From positions 128,871-153,399 of the forward strand of contig BMAT01001854.1 in assembly GCA_019649035.1 (NCBI GenBank): a DNA stretch of 24,529 bases, read 5' to 3'. The DNA is from Elysia marginata (Eukaryota > Mollusca > Gastropoda > Plakobranchidae). Positions within the stretch are counted from its first letter, which is position 1, and each line of letters begins with the position of its first letter. The notes under the pieces are model-generated. The model did no database searches. It saw only the letters and a list, made by a program, of their open reading frames with translations, and was not told where the DNA came from. Of this stretch, positions 10,944 through 22,300 are shown in pieces. A program made the position numbers and the translations under genes.

Positions 10944-12205
10944 AATATGGGTCAGGATATCACAATTAATGTCAAAACACCACAAGGAGATGGTAAAAAA
11001 ATGTTAAGAGATATCAGACTTAAATAGGACAATTCACATCAAAAACGCCTTCCATCCCCTCAGAAAATATTTAGTCCAGTTAAGATATTTCAAACCTTAC
11101 GGAAATAAAATATAAATTGAATTACATGTAAGCATTAACAAAGGAGTATAATAATGGAATTCGGAAAAAATTGCAAATTAGTTAAGCAGATATTTGAATT
11201 GATCCAAGATTCAGTTAATGACCTTAACTGATAATATATATGCAGATGACATTGACTTCATAGGAAAAAAAATTAAAGGTAGGGTATTATAGAGAAAATG
11301 TTAAAAACAGGCAATCTCAAACATAATCTGATCACAGCAGAACACATATGCCTGTAAAAGGACACTGACGATTGGAGAATCTCCAAAAAAGTTAAATGAG
11401 TTCTTGAGCATGAGAAGAAAGAGGGTGCAGAACATCCAAAAAAGCTATCTAACATTTCACTGAATTAATTTACAAATATTTGAAGCCAAGGAAATATAAC
11501 AAAGCAGAGTACAAGGCTCAAACTCAACAATTTGTCTCGTGTCCAGGGGGAATGAGTCAGATGTCGCAGTTTTCACATTCAAAGCTGTTGCTGTTTTGAG
11601 CAAGATATTTTTTTTTACCTTACAAACGTCAAAAATTTCAGAAAATTATCGATAGTTTGTAAAAAAACACTAATACTTTTGTTGATAAAGATAGAGAAAA
11701 AAAGAAAGGCATTTTCTCAAAGAATTTGCCACTCGTTTAACATGGACGTGAGACATTTAATAATTAAATTCATATCCGTTTACAAATGTGGCTCATATGC
11801 CTTAACGAAAAAGACAGAAACAGACTCAATTCTTTCACAAAAGCAGCTGGACCTTAGAATCCATTGCTCAACAAAAATTACATAAGGTGAGGGGAGATTC
11901 CCATGTCTTTCCAAGTAGGGCCTCGTCTTGAAGCTGGATTGACAATTTTTGGACATATACAGAGAAGTATTTTTGCAAACAAAGCAATACAACCTTGCTT
12001 TACACTTACAGAAAACACTAAACAATCCAGAGTTAGAATGCTATAAAGCTTTTTTCAATCACTCTGAACAATTATCTTAAAAATATTCAGAGCCACCAAA
12101 TAGAATTAACTCAGAAAAATGACCTCAACATACTTTGCAACGTAGCATAGGGTTGACAAAAAATAGCCTTCACCGCAGAATCAATAGGGAGCAGCTAACA
12201 CTGTG
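10944..12205 (+). pseudogene. Non-LTR reverse transcriptase relic 2, heavily decayed, split by a TIR element
   Basis: This is the same family and orientation as relic 1 but older. Recognisable pieces in order: NMGQDITINV and TPQGDG (10977-10994), running straight into KKMLRDIR through a deletion of the motif B to C spacer; motif C as YADDIDF at 11239-11259; then KDTDDWRISKKVK and KKLSNISLN, matching relic 1 KDREDWKKVKKV and KQLSNLALQ. TRLKLNN (11509-11529) is cut by the 223-bp insertion 11533-11755. The frame then resumes as IIKFISVYKCGSYALTKK, matching relic 1 VNSILLYN*GTWSLTK. Further on come RLEAGLTIFGHIQRS and NDLNILCNVA. Many stops and frame changes make it non-functional. It supplies the Cys codon at the site of the TGA stop in relic 1. 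Confidence 0.8.
11533..11755 (+). mobile_element. Non-autonomous TIR element (MITE family 1), copy A
   Basis: The element begins TGTCTCGTGTCCAGG and ends CATGGACGTGAGACA, which are inverted repeats of each other. Near the left end is GAATGAGTCAGATGTCGCA. It shares its interior with copy B (for example CACTTTTG-TGAT-ATAGAGAAAAA). It is flanked by TT on both sides. There is no coding capacity. It interrupts RT relic 2 between TRLKLNN and IIKF, so it is younger than that relic. Confidence 0.75.
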
Positions 12206-12484
12206 CAATTGAATGACCCTGCCAGCGGCCGCGGGGCCTAAGTCAGTTAGTAACCATTCAATTTGCTAAGCTATTCTTTTCTACAGCACATTACTTGTAC
12301 ATAAGAGAAAAACTAAATGAAACACTGGAGCCAAAACCTTAAGCCCTGCTTTAACATCACTTAGCTAACTATATGAGACAAAGCTTTTTTAATTTTTAAA
12401 ACAAAAGAAGATACAAATAAGTGGAAAGGATTCCAGAGCAAAGTTTTTCACAAGTTTTGTCTCAAAATAAGCCTTTCAATAATA
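12206..12484. other. Gap between RT relic 2 and MITE family 2
   Basis: No gene seen. It holds a short GC-rich patch (about 12220-12240, with GCGGCCGC) that stands out from the AT-rich surroundings and may be the 3' end of the RT element. Confidence 0.45.
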
Positions 12485-12644
12485 CAGTGGAAATTTGTTA
12501 AAATAAACCCTGTTTAAGATAAACTTTCTGCTAACATAGACCATATTTTAGTTCCTTTTCATTTTTTTCACTGCATGATATAAACCTAAATAAAATTAAC
12601 TTTTTTTCAGGCCCAGAGAAGTTTATCTTAACAGGATTGCACTG
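12485..12644. mobile_element. TA-flanked MITE with CAGTG termini (MITE family 2, Tc1/mariner or pogo-like)
   Basis: The 160-bp element starts CAGTGGAAATTTG and continues to CTGTTTAAGATAAACTTT. It ends AAGTTTATCTTAACAGG followed by ATTGCACTG. The ends are imperfect inverted repeats (about 28-40 bp, the left one with a small insertion). The target dinucleotide TA lies on both sides (12483-12484, 12645-12646). CAGTG-type ends with TA duplication are known for the Tc1/mariner/pogo superfamily. It has no coding capacity. Confidence 0.75.
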
Positions 12645-12983
12645 TACATGTGTCAAGAAGTTAAATTTCTAAAACTAGTATTTGCTCTAAATTGGAAAAA
12701 AAAAGTTGAAATACAATCTTTTTCTAGAAACTTTGCCACTAATGAAGAGTGGAAATATGAAATGCTTAAAATATTGTTAGTGCAAGCAAGGCATACATGA
12801 AATATTTCAATTGATCTTTTCCAACTGCAGTTTTCATATATCTTGCAAGCAATACTTGTCAATATTAATTTTGAATTGAAAAAACTCTTCTTTTTAAAGC
12901 AGTTTAGGATCATGTATTATTTCCTGATAATTATGATGATTAAAAGCAATTTTTATACACAGTTCTGAAGTATTGTTTTTCAA

Positions 12984-12989
12984 TTTATT
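12984..12989 (-). terminator. Candidate polyadenylation signal of the glutathione synthetase gene
   Basis: TTTATT on the plus strand, AATAAA on the minus strand, 177 bp past the stop codon. It is the first canonical hexamer I noticed downstream; actual use is unproven. Confidence 0.45.
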
Positions 12990-13165
12990 GCCTTTGTAAG
13001 TAAAAATTGACACATTTGGATAGATTGTGAGACTTTATGTATGATTTATCAGTAACCTTTATAAAACTTGAGAAACTATAAACTTATATATAGCCTACAG
13101 ATTATTGTCATAACATGTAACAGATTCAAACATCTTTGTATGCATGTTCAGACATTATATAGCTG

Positions 13166-13322
13166 CTACAGGTTATTGCTTTCACATATGAAAGGATCAT
13201 ATATGAAAGCAGTGTCCAATCCTGCTAAGCCTGCGACAACCCCACTGTTGTTGGTGCCAGAGGTTTTAGTCTTCATCAAGTGACCACACTCATAGTTCTC
13301 AAATTCATCTGCCGTACAAGAA
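13166..13322 (-). CDS. GSS: GSS coding exon 12 (A-loop and C-terminus)
   Basis: Residues 445-496, acceptor TTTTTAG, stop TAG at 13168-13166. It holds the C-terminal substrate and ATP lid. GHLMKTK stands where GHLLRTK is usual, and SGVVAG where GGVAAG is usual. After LD the protein continues for 15 more residues to SNNL, where human GSS ends five residues later. Confidence 0.95.
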
Positions 13323-16300
13323 CTAAAAATAATGGGAAAAAAACAATAAGCAATAAAATATTGTACAGTAAACACAGGTTTGAATTTTCATAAGAACTTA
13401 ATAATATTCCTTTAAAATAAAGTTAAAATGATCTTTTGTTTGTTACCAAATGGCTTTTAAGTATTTCTTTGACATAATAATAGTTTCAAGTTTTATTTAT
13501 CAATTAAAAATCTGACAAATGTAGATTGGTTGCAAAACTCATGATCAGTAACCCTTAAAAAAAACTTGAAAGAAAAAAAAAGCAATAGGCCTTTACTTAA
13601 TACATGTAAAGTTTAACACAAATTTCAAAATCTTAACATAAAGGTGTGAACAGCCAATCCACAAAAGTGTACATATATAGGCTTGGAAAAGAATCTGATG
13701 GCTTTGCGTATGGAACAATTCAGTAACAGGAGTTGCTGTCATTACAGAATTGCATAGTAATTTACATCATAACCCCACAGTTTGGTTCCCGATCTTCAGA
13801 GAGCAATATGTTTACTCTTTCATAAGCTCTCTATCCCATGATGTTTTCCCATGTAAACATTGTTTAAAATTTGTGGAATGCTAGCGAGTACCTGCGAGAT
13901 TCTAAAAGACAACCGTTCTAAGGTACACTTGCTTACATGTACACTGTGCTTTGTATTGATTTGCATGAAGGATGTAGGCAGCAGTTAATATGTCTCGCTC
14001 CAAGGAGAATGAGTTGGATGTCGCAGTCATTACCCTCTAAGACTTTTCTGTTTTCAACAGGACATTTTTCTAACTTTGCAGAAGTCAAAAACTTCATAAA
14101 ATTAATAAAATTTTGAGGAAAGATATAAACACTTTTGCTGATTTAAAATATAGAGAAAAAGGAGAAAAAAATAGACCATTATATGGCCTTTTCTCCAGAT
14201 GCGAATTTCCGACTTCCGACTCATTTGCCCTGTAGTTGAGATATCTGTATTGCAAAAATCTTTTCCTATCAAGGTTTAGGCCTACATGTTTTCAGTTCAA
14301 TATTGTACAAATCAATATTGTTTTCATGAACAAAGTATTATCACACAAGCTGTATAAAAGTAAAGAAAATTTGTTTACCCAAGATATATTCCATAAATGC
14401 CGAGCTCACTGACAACCTCAGAAAGATTGAAAGGAGAGGCAGATTTCACCAGGTAATTTTGTTGCTGCCATGGGTATATTCTCTGCATTAGGATATATGC
14501 ATTGCGCTCCTTGGAGCTTATATGATGAGAAAGGAATGTTGCCATCTCTGTATCAAACAAGTTATGACCTGAAAAAGTATTATTGAAATCAGGAAATTCA
14601 AAGGTTTGTATGGAACAAAAAATGAAAACTTTCAGTGAAAAAAGGAAAAGTACAGTAAGCCTAAGAATACTTTAGATAGAATGCAGAGGACTATTCTATG
14701 CTTTCACCAATGAAGATTTTGAAATGTTGTGCATAACTATAGTTTTTGTTCAGTTCAGGCCCATTTAGATTTTTGTAAATAATCTGTAGGATAAAAAAAT
14801 AGCTTTCAAGTTTTGGTTTTATTTTAACAAACTAGTAAAGACTGTTATGTTTCAACCTATACCATATGAAAATAATTTTGGTTGGCGTATGTAGGAGCAC
14901 AATAATTTATTACATTACCTCCACCTTCTCTCTGTGGCTTTAAAACAAACTTTTCAGGAGAGGCTAAAGCCATCTCAACTGCTTTGTCTCCCTCTGGTCC
15001 CTGGATAAATAAAGAAATCTTTCACCTAACACAACATGATTCTTGCATTAATTAGGTGTAAAGATTTCATGTAAATTTAAAGAATATGCAGTGCACTTCA
15101 CTTAATTCAAAATCTCTTAAAGCAAAATTTAAATATCTTTATGAGAGAAGCAGCCTTATATATATATATTGATAAATCAAAAGGAATTTACAACAACAAC
15201 AAAGTTATTGAAATTGGAATACATTGAAAAATCTCCAAGTTATTTTTCAAGACAAAAATTCACAGAGAAGTATTTTTCTGAAGAGAAAACATTGAAAGCT
15301 GTGCCTCATTGCAGGCCTAATAATATTTTTCTGCTAATATCTCCATCTCTAATGACAAATGAAAAGTACATCAACACGACTTGTTTTATTTCTGGCAAAA
15401 GTTATATGAAGTAAAAAAAAGGATATACCAAATCCACACTAAACTGATCAGCAAAAGTGGCCTTCAGGATTTCTACTGACTCTTTCGAGGGCACAAACTT
15501 TTCTAGAACCCCTGGCCTTGCAAGCTCTTGTTGAACTTTCTTACTGCCCACAAGCTGGTATTGGACACATGGGCTCTTAATGGCTGCAGACAGTTCTATG
15601 ATGAGACGTCCATTCCATTCCTGGATGGAAAAAAGAGCATGGGCACAAAAGCCCACATGTCCAAAACATGAGTTATTTTAAGAATGTTGTTGAAACATTT
15701 ATAAAATTAATAGAACGTAATAGATCACACACAAGAAAGAAATAGAGTTAGTCTGTTGCTATTTCAGAAGTTTTTTTTTAACTTCCAGTCACATATAAAC
15801 ATAATGTTTGCTAAGTGTGATACATTATCCATTTTGCACCCAGCTCTTACTAGTCTCCTATAATTTATTGCTTTTGAAATTCTTTGATATTCTACTTCCT
15901 GAACACTGACAATTTTTATATCAACCTGGAATGTGTAAACAGAAAATTACAACTTCTGCCATGGCTTTTTTAAGCTATCAAAATTTATTTGAGTTTCTTT
16001 TTAGTTTTTTTTTTTTTTTTTGAGTGACTCTGTTTACACCAATTTTTAATTACCAACATTTCTGATAACTGAAAACAAGTATGTCTCACCTCCAGGGATG
16101 CAAACGTCGGAAATTAAGTTTTTGAGCAAAAAAACATTTAAATGTCTATTTTTCCTTCTTTTTGTCTTTTTTATAAACTAACAATAATTTTAAAATCCTT
16201 TAAAAACATAACTAATTTTTTTAAAGTTTTGACACTTAGAAGTTCAGAAAACTGTCTTGTTCAAAACAGCAACTTCTTAAAAGGTGAAATTGCGACACCC

Positions 16301-19300
16301 GACTCATTCACCCTGAAAGACATAAACATGAACTAGCCGTATTTTTCCACTTCACATACCTTTTCACTGGTGTAATTTTCAGCTGTTTCACCATCGCGCA
16401 TATAGACAACAGCAACTTCCTGATCATCACTGGAATATAAACAAACTGTTAATTTTTTTTTTTGCTAAAAACATTCAACTAAAGTATTTTAAAGTACATT
16501 CTGTCTTTTTTTCCTTAAAAAAAGTAACATAAACAGCAGGCTTTAAAAACTTGTGGTGGTTACATGAGAAATGGACTGAAACAAGAAATATTTGCAACAG
16601 AACATATTCATATCATATTCATATCATTATAACGGCTGAATAGGACTAAATGTTTTTTCCTTTAAATGCCCGGAAAAATGATAGAAACAAGAATTAGTCT
16701 TGGTGTTGTTTTTAAGAGACTTAGCCAGTCAACATTATTTTCAAACATATTCAAGGAACACCCACTCTTGGTCTCATAGTGGAAGTTATTGAAAACTAAA
16801 AAAGTACTCAGGTTAAACAAATGATGTATTGTATTAATGCAACAATAGAGTTTACTGATACTACCAAATATATGCAGACTGTATTGTATTGTAAAAAGCA
16901 AAAAAAAGTAAATCATAAAAACATACATTATTTGTCTTGCAACCAGTCAAAATGAGTCTTAAGTCGAAATGGGAAAGTAGTCAGATATTGTATCACAGAA
17001 AAGCTTATTTTCTCTACTTTCATATACAACAAACAGAAAAGCTTTATCATGCTTCTGTATCAAGTTACAGCCATTTGACTTCTGCAGGGTTAGGACTTGT
17101 GAAATTTTAGAAAAGGGAGAAAAAAGCATTTAAAGTTTAGACGAATGAAAAGGTGTTGAGGCCTTAGCAACCATACCAATCACTCATAAACACATAAAAC
17201 ATAAAATTTCAATATGAATTAGGGGTGAAGACTGTTTAGAAATGGTTTTATTGTCAATATCTAAATTAAAATTTTTTTTCCTGAGTTATGACTCATTTGG
17301 ACAGAATGCGAGACATTTTGCTGAAAAAATAGTTAATTCAATAAGTTAATTCCCAAGATGTAAAAAGTTAACAAACAAAATCTTTTGGCTCCAAACTGTA
17401 CAAACTCTCAACCTGACTTCATTTAATAATAATAATATAATGTTTTGAAATCTAATGTTAAATAAACTTGACTCTAACATGAGAAGGTGACTTCCACAAC
17501 TGAGTGATCCACGCTCACGAAAATCCGCAAATGTCCTTCTCAACACTCGTACCCCTGGGTTCTGTTTATAGATTTCAAATTCTATCCAACGCTGGTCAAT
17601 AGAATTATTCTCTTTTGCAGCTACAAGGAAAACAATAACTGATCTGGGCAAAGTAAAAGAAAATTTTTTTTTTTCATTGGAATTATCTCAGATGCAGTTG
17701 CATACATTTTTCATCATACTTACACTTAAAGCAAAAGAAAAGCTTTAGATATTTACATTTTTTTCCTCCAGAGAGTGGTTTCATTTTAAGAGCAAAAAAG
17801 AAGAAGAAAACAACATATGCACACCATTATGGTCCCCTGATTGAAAAGTAAAAATATTTGGGGTACACAATTCATCTCGTTTTTAAAGATTTTAAAAATG
17901 ATTATAAGAAAGAAACAAATATGATCACTTAGACAAATAAGCAAAGAGAAAAATTCCTTTGACAAAAAAAAATTACTGTTTTCAATGTAAATGTTAGAAA
18001 ACAAAAAGTTCAAAACATTCATAACTTTCTTTTTGCATTAAGAAAATTTTTTGTTAAATTTTGATCCTTTGATAGAATATGTCAATTTTCTCAGTATTTT
18101 CATCAGCGGTTTGAGGGAGAGCTAAACATAACAATCTAAACAAATTTTGAGCCCTAGATACATTGCAAGGAAACAGATTACCTTTTCACTAATTTTTAAA
18201 GTGCTTAGGTATTTTTAGAGTCACAAACTGACAGTTTTTTCATACTTAAAGATTTCACGACTTAAGGCAACATAAATTTATCGATAGGCCTACAAGACAG
18301 CATAATATCATGATCCCAGAAAAAACACTCACTTCAAGAGGTTGTTTTACTTAAAAAGTATATTATGATTAAACTTTACGGAAGCATCTTAAGAATTGGC
18401 CAGAAATAGGTATATCATGAATTGCCAATCCTGTTTGGAAAATCTGTCTACATATTCTATAACATCTTACTGTGGGTTGTTGTAAAGTTGCCATGCTTTC
18501 AATAATCCTTTTGCTATACCATTTGCAGGTTTGTTCCCAGGCATCTGTTTAGAATGAAGAATTTAAGTTCTTTTTTTTTAAAGATGAAATGCAAGGCTAG
18601 AACTTTCCACAATAAAATGAAAACATAAAAAATGAGACAATGAATAGGAAATACAAAAAACAAAAAAGCACACAAACTAATTAGCTAATTTAAGGACCAA
18701 TATAGCCCAAACATTTTATCTTATGGGGAAAATGTTTCCTCTAACGTAAACTTATATGATAATTTGGCAATCTCGTGATTTGTTACTTTTTTTGCTGCCA
18801 TATAAGATACCTCTATTTTCAAGGTGAATATTAAGTTTACCATGAAAGAATGCAAACAGCATCAAAAGGGCAATCACTTCAATATTACAAACATCACAGA
18901 TTTTGCGTATGACACTGTATTAAACACACACCTCTTCTGAGTTGAATTTTTTGCCACACAAATTAAGAGTCAACCTGGAAGAAGCAAAAAAAAAATAGTT
19001 TGAAAATTGCAAAAGCAGTCAGTCAGTCAGTCAGGATTTCAAATAGCACGGATTAATCATTTAGACATTTTGTTTCAAAGTCCTGGTTATGTCCTGGTAA
19101 GCACTTCTTAGCTTCAACATTTCTAAATCAAAATTAGGGCCTACACTTGGAAATATATAAAACAAAAAATAAATAAACCAAAATAGTTCTTCATGAGCGC
19201 TGACTTTTTCCTTTTATAAACTACCCAAGTTAAAACTGTTTTTTTTTTTGTTCAAACCAAAAGAGATCTTCAAAGTTCCAAAAATTTTGGTTTGAACTCT

Positions 19301-22300
19301 TACTAAAGAATTGCCCCACAGCCATAAAAAGTTGGTGCACTTATTGTTGAGATTGGGTTGTGAAAGAAACAAATATTGCGGACATATTGAGATAAACGCT
19401 ATGAGCATTCTAAGATCATACACAGAAAGATAAACAAGGCTTGGACCATTCTTCATGTCAGTAAGACTAAGAGGTACATGTAATAGCTTTGGCACAATGC
19501 ATGTAAAAAATAACTCTAGCACAGTGTGTAAAAAATTCTGGTCAGTACGAGTTAAGAGATTCTAGTGTATATATTTCACAAATTTATTGGTTCTTTGAGA
19601 TATTGAGTTACCTTGTTCACATTTTTGCCCCAAGCAGGTACTGCCTGAGTGGGCTTCATAGCCAAAGTAAGTTCAGTATTTGGGGTAAGTAACTTCCAAG
19701 AACTGTCTCAAAAGCTTCTGAAAATGATTTCCCCACCTAAAAGCAAGGGAGGCCATTTACATTCACGATAGCACCTTAAATAAGAACAAGAAACAGAATA
19801 GGGAGTCCCTATCCTCGCAAGGGGCTTCCCCATACGCAGGGAGAAAAGTATCAAGGATTATATTACTTCTTGCAAATAAGTGTTTTCTTTCACCTTGATG
19901 AAACACCATAAATGTGATAAACAAAAAGATAACAGTAACAATTAATTATTGTTATATTACAAGGGCAATACAGAAGAAAATGTCAAAACTTCTGTACTTA
20001 CTTGTGAAGCTTGGTGAGTTGTTGAACAAGACCACCAAAACTGGCTGATATAACATTAATCTCTATGTGCTTCAGTTCCAAATCTTCCGCTTTCATGATT
20101 CCTCCTGGTTTGCGGTTTTCTTTGACAGCCATCATAAAGTCATTGCGGAAAACCCCAAGCATCAAGGACTGACATGACATTTTAAAAGAAAAAATAAATA
20201 ATGCATAAGTTACATTGTACCAACTTAAAGAAAAGTAAAAATTCCAATTGTTTGATATGATTTGGAAACTGAGAGGAATTTTCCATTGTAAATAAGTATT
20301 TTCTCTGCCCTGTTTCTTTTGATTTATACAGGGGTGGGAACTACTTGTGAAAATAAACGCTGAGGTCAGAGCCTGCGTTACATGACATTGATATATATAG
20401 TACAAGTTAAATCAATAAAGCAGTAAGATTTGCTTTTCCATAAAGAATTTACTTGCAAACATTTTTGTTCTCACATGAGTAATGTATATCTAGATCCGGA
20501 TTTTTCTTATTCAAAATGAAAGAAAATCCTGAATTCAGGATAAATCCTGAGAATGTCCATCCCTGTTTCTATGTCTGTAATACTTGTCTTTGAAATAATC
20601 AACATGAGAAGGATACACAAAAGGCTACCAATTGAAATAACTGAACAAACATGATTTGAACAAAAAGCATTGTTTGATGAAGACTTTTACTTAATCTTAT
20701 GTAAGGTATTTTGTAGCACACCTGTCAAACCCATATAAGACAAAAGAGGGTTGAAAAACAGGATATTAAAAGTAATCCATTCCATCAAGTTTAAAGAACA
20801 ATAACTAGAAAGAAAATCAACCAAGGATTGATATTGAGATCCATTGTATATATTTCTTTAAATATTAGTTTTTCAATCAAGCATGTGACTGATTCATTTG
20901 AATTGATGAGTCTAGATGTGAAATAAAATTTAAAAAAAAAAAAAAGAATAAATAAACAGTTGGGACGGTTACTGATTATCTTTTTTCTTAGAATTGATCA
21001 ACCGTTGGGTACCAATGAGGTGATATTTAAAAGGATTTAGAAAAAAAAGGAAAAGAAAAAATTGCAATGTTTTACAAATTTTTTTAAAAAAAAGCTTATG
21101 ATGATGATAAGCAGTTTCAAAGTAGAAAATAATATTTTCTAGGGCTCAATGCACACAGGAAGAAATCTGAGGCAGTAATTCAGATATCACTTTAAAAAGA
21201 ACATTAATTTTCCATAAATGACAGCATTTTGATAATACATTTAAATATTCAACTAAGTATGAGAATCACTGTTAAAACAGCATTAACCATGGTCAAAAAA
21301 ACAATTCAATGTTTCTTGGGGCAATAAAAATAAAAAGTCTTGATCATAACATAAAATATGAAAAATCTGAAAGAAAAAAGAACATGTTTTAAAAAACTAA
21401 AATAATCACACCTGTTTGATTCCTGCCTCCCTTACTTTAAGGTAAATGTTCCACAGTCCATTCATGAAAGGATCCACTTCAACTACTCTAAGAAATTTAA
21501 GAAAAAAAATAATTTAGAGAGATAAAGAAAGCAATCATGAAAGCTAAAGCTTCTACCTGTTACACTTTACAGTAAGATTTTAGTTCTTTATAATCTCTAA
21601 TACTTCATTTCCTTCATTTCAGTTGTTAATTTGAGTAGTAAATTTGCATTAGTGCATCCTTACCATAATTGTGTCATCAAGCCAAAAATTACTTATTTTA
21701 AACAAATATCTGAAAAGCTTAGAAAAGTTACTTTTATTTCATCAAATGCATTTTTTTTCCAAGATTAACCTCTTCTGATTATTTTACATGACCTGATCAT
21801 ATGTACATGACCTGATCATTTTTGAGCACCAGTATAAAGGCTGATCATTTGTAGTCTTACTATCCTCATATACTTTATAATAGCACAGAAATATGCATGG
21901 ATTGAGAATATAATTACATTTTAACTAAGGAAATGATTTTCTAATTTCATATCAAGTGCTATTTTTTTTTCAATGATAAGACTACTAAGGAAATTCACGA
22001 CACATACATATATTATGGTTTATTATAGACTCTGAACCTGCTCATTTTATATCTTGATCTTGGTTTGGTAACTTAACTATTCCATTTATCACTTTAGGAG
22101 TTTAAGGTCTCTTATTGCACCACAAAAGCAGTGAGCAATAAAGAATTTTAAAAAATAAGGTTGAAGGAGGCAGTCTCATATTATGTGAGATCCACATAGG
22201 GTGTTTATGTTGCCTGATTTCATTCCAAGCCTAAGGCAATAAATTGTATTTGGATATCCCTAATCTCTCAATCGTAACATTAACATGTAACGAAAATATG

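Noticed and set aside
11780..12025. 81-residue minus-strand frame with several Cys
   Set aside because: Antisense to the C-terminal part of RT relic 2.
15169..15414. Plus-strand frame of 81 residues
   Set aside because: Lies in GSS intron 9, no domain, ends near the splice donor of exon 9 on the other strand.
16662..18022. Minus-strand frames at 16662-16928 and 17786-18022
   Set aside because: Both are wholly intronic in GSS, low-complexity Phe/Leu/Ile, no homologous segment missing from the assembled protein.
19214..19522. 102-residue minus-strand frame
   Set aside because: Intronic in GSS between exons 4 and 5; the phases join without it and the protein length there already equals that of human GSS.
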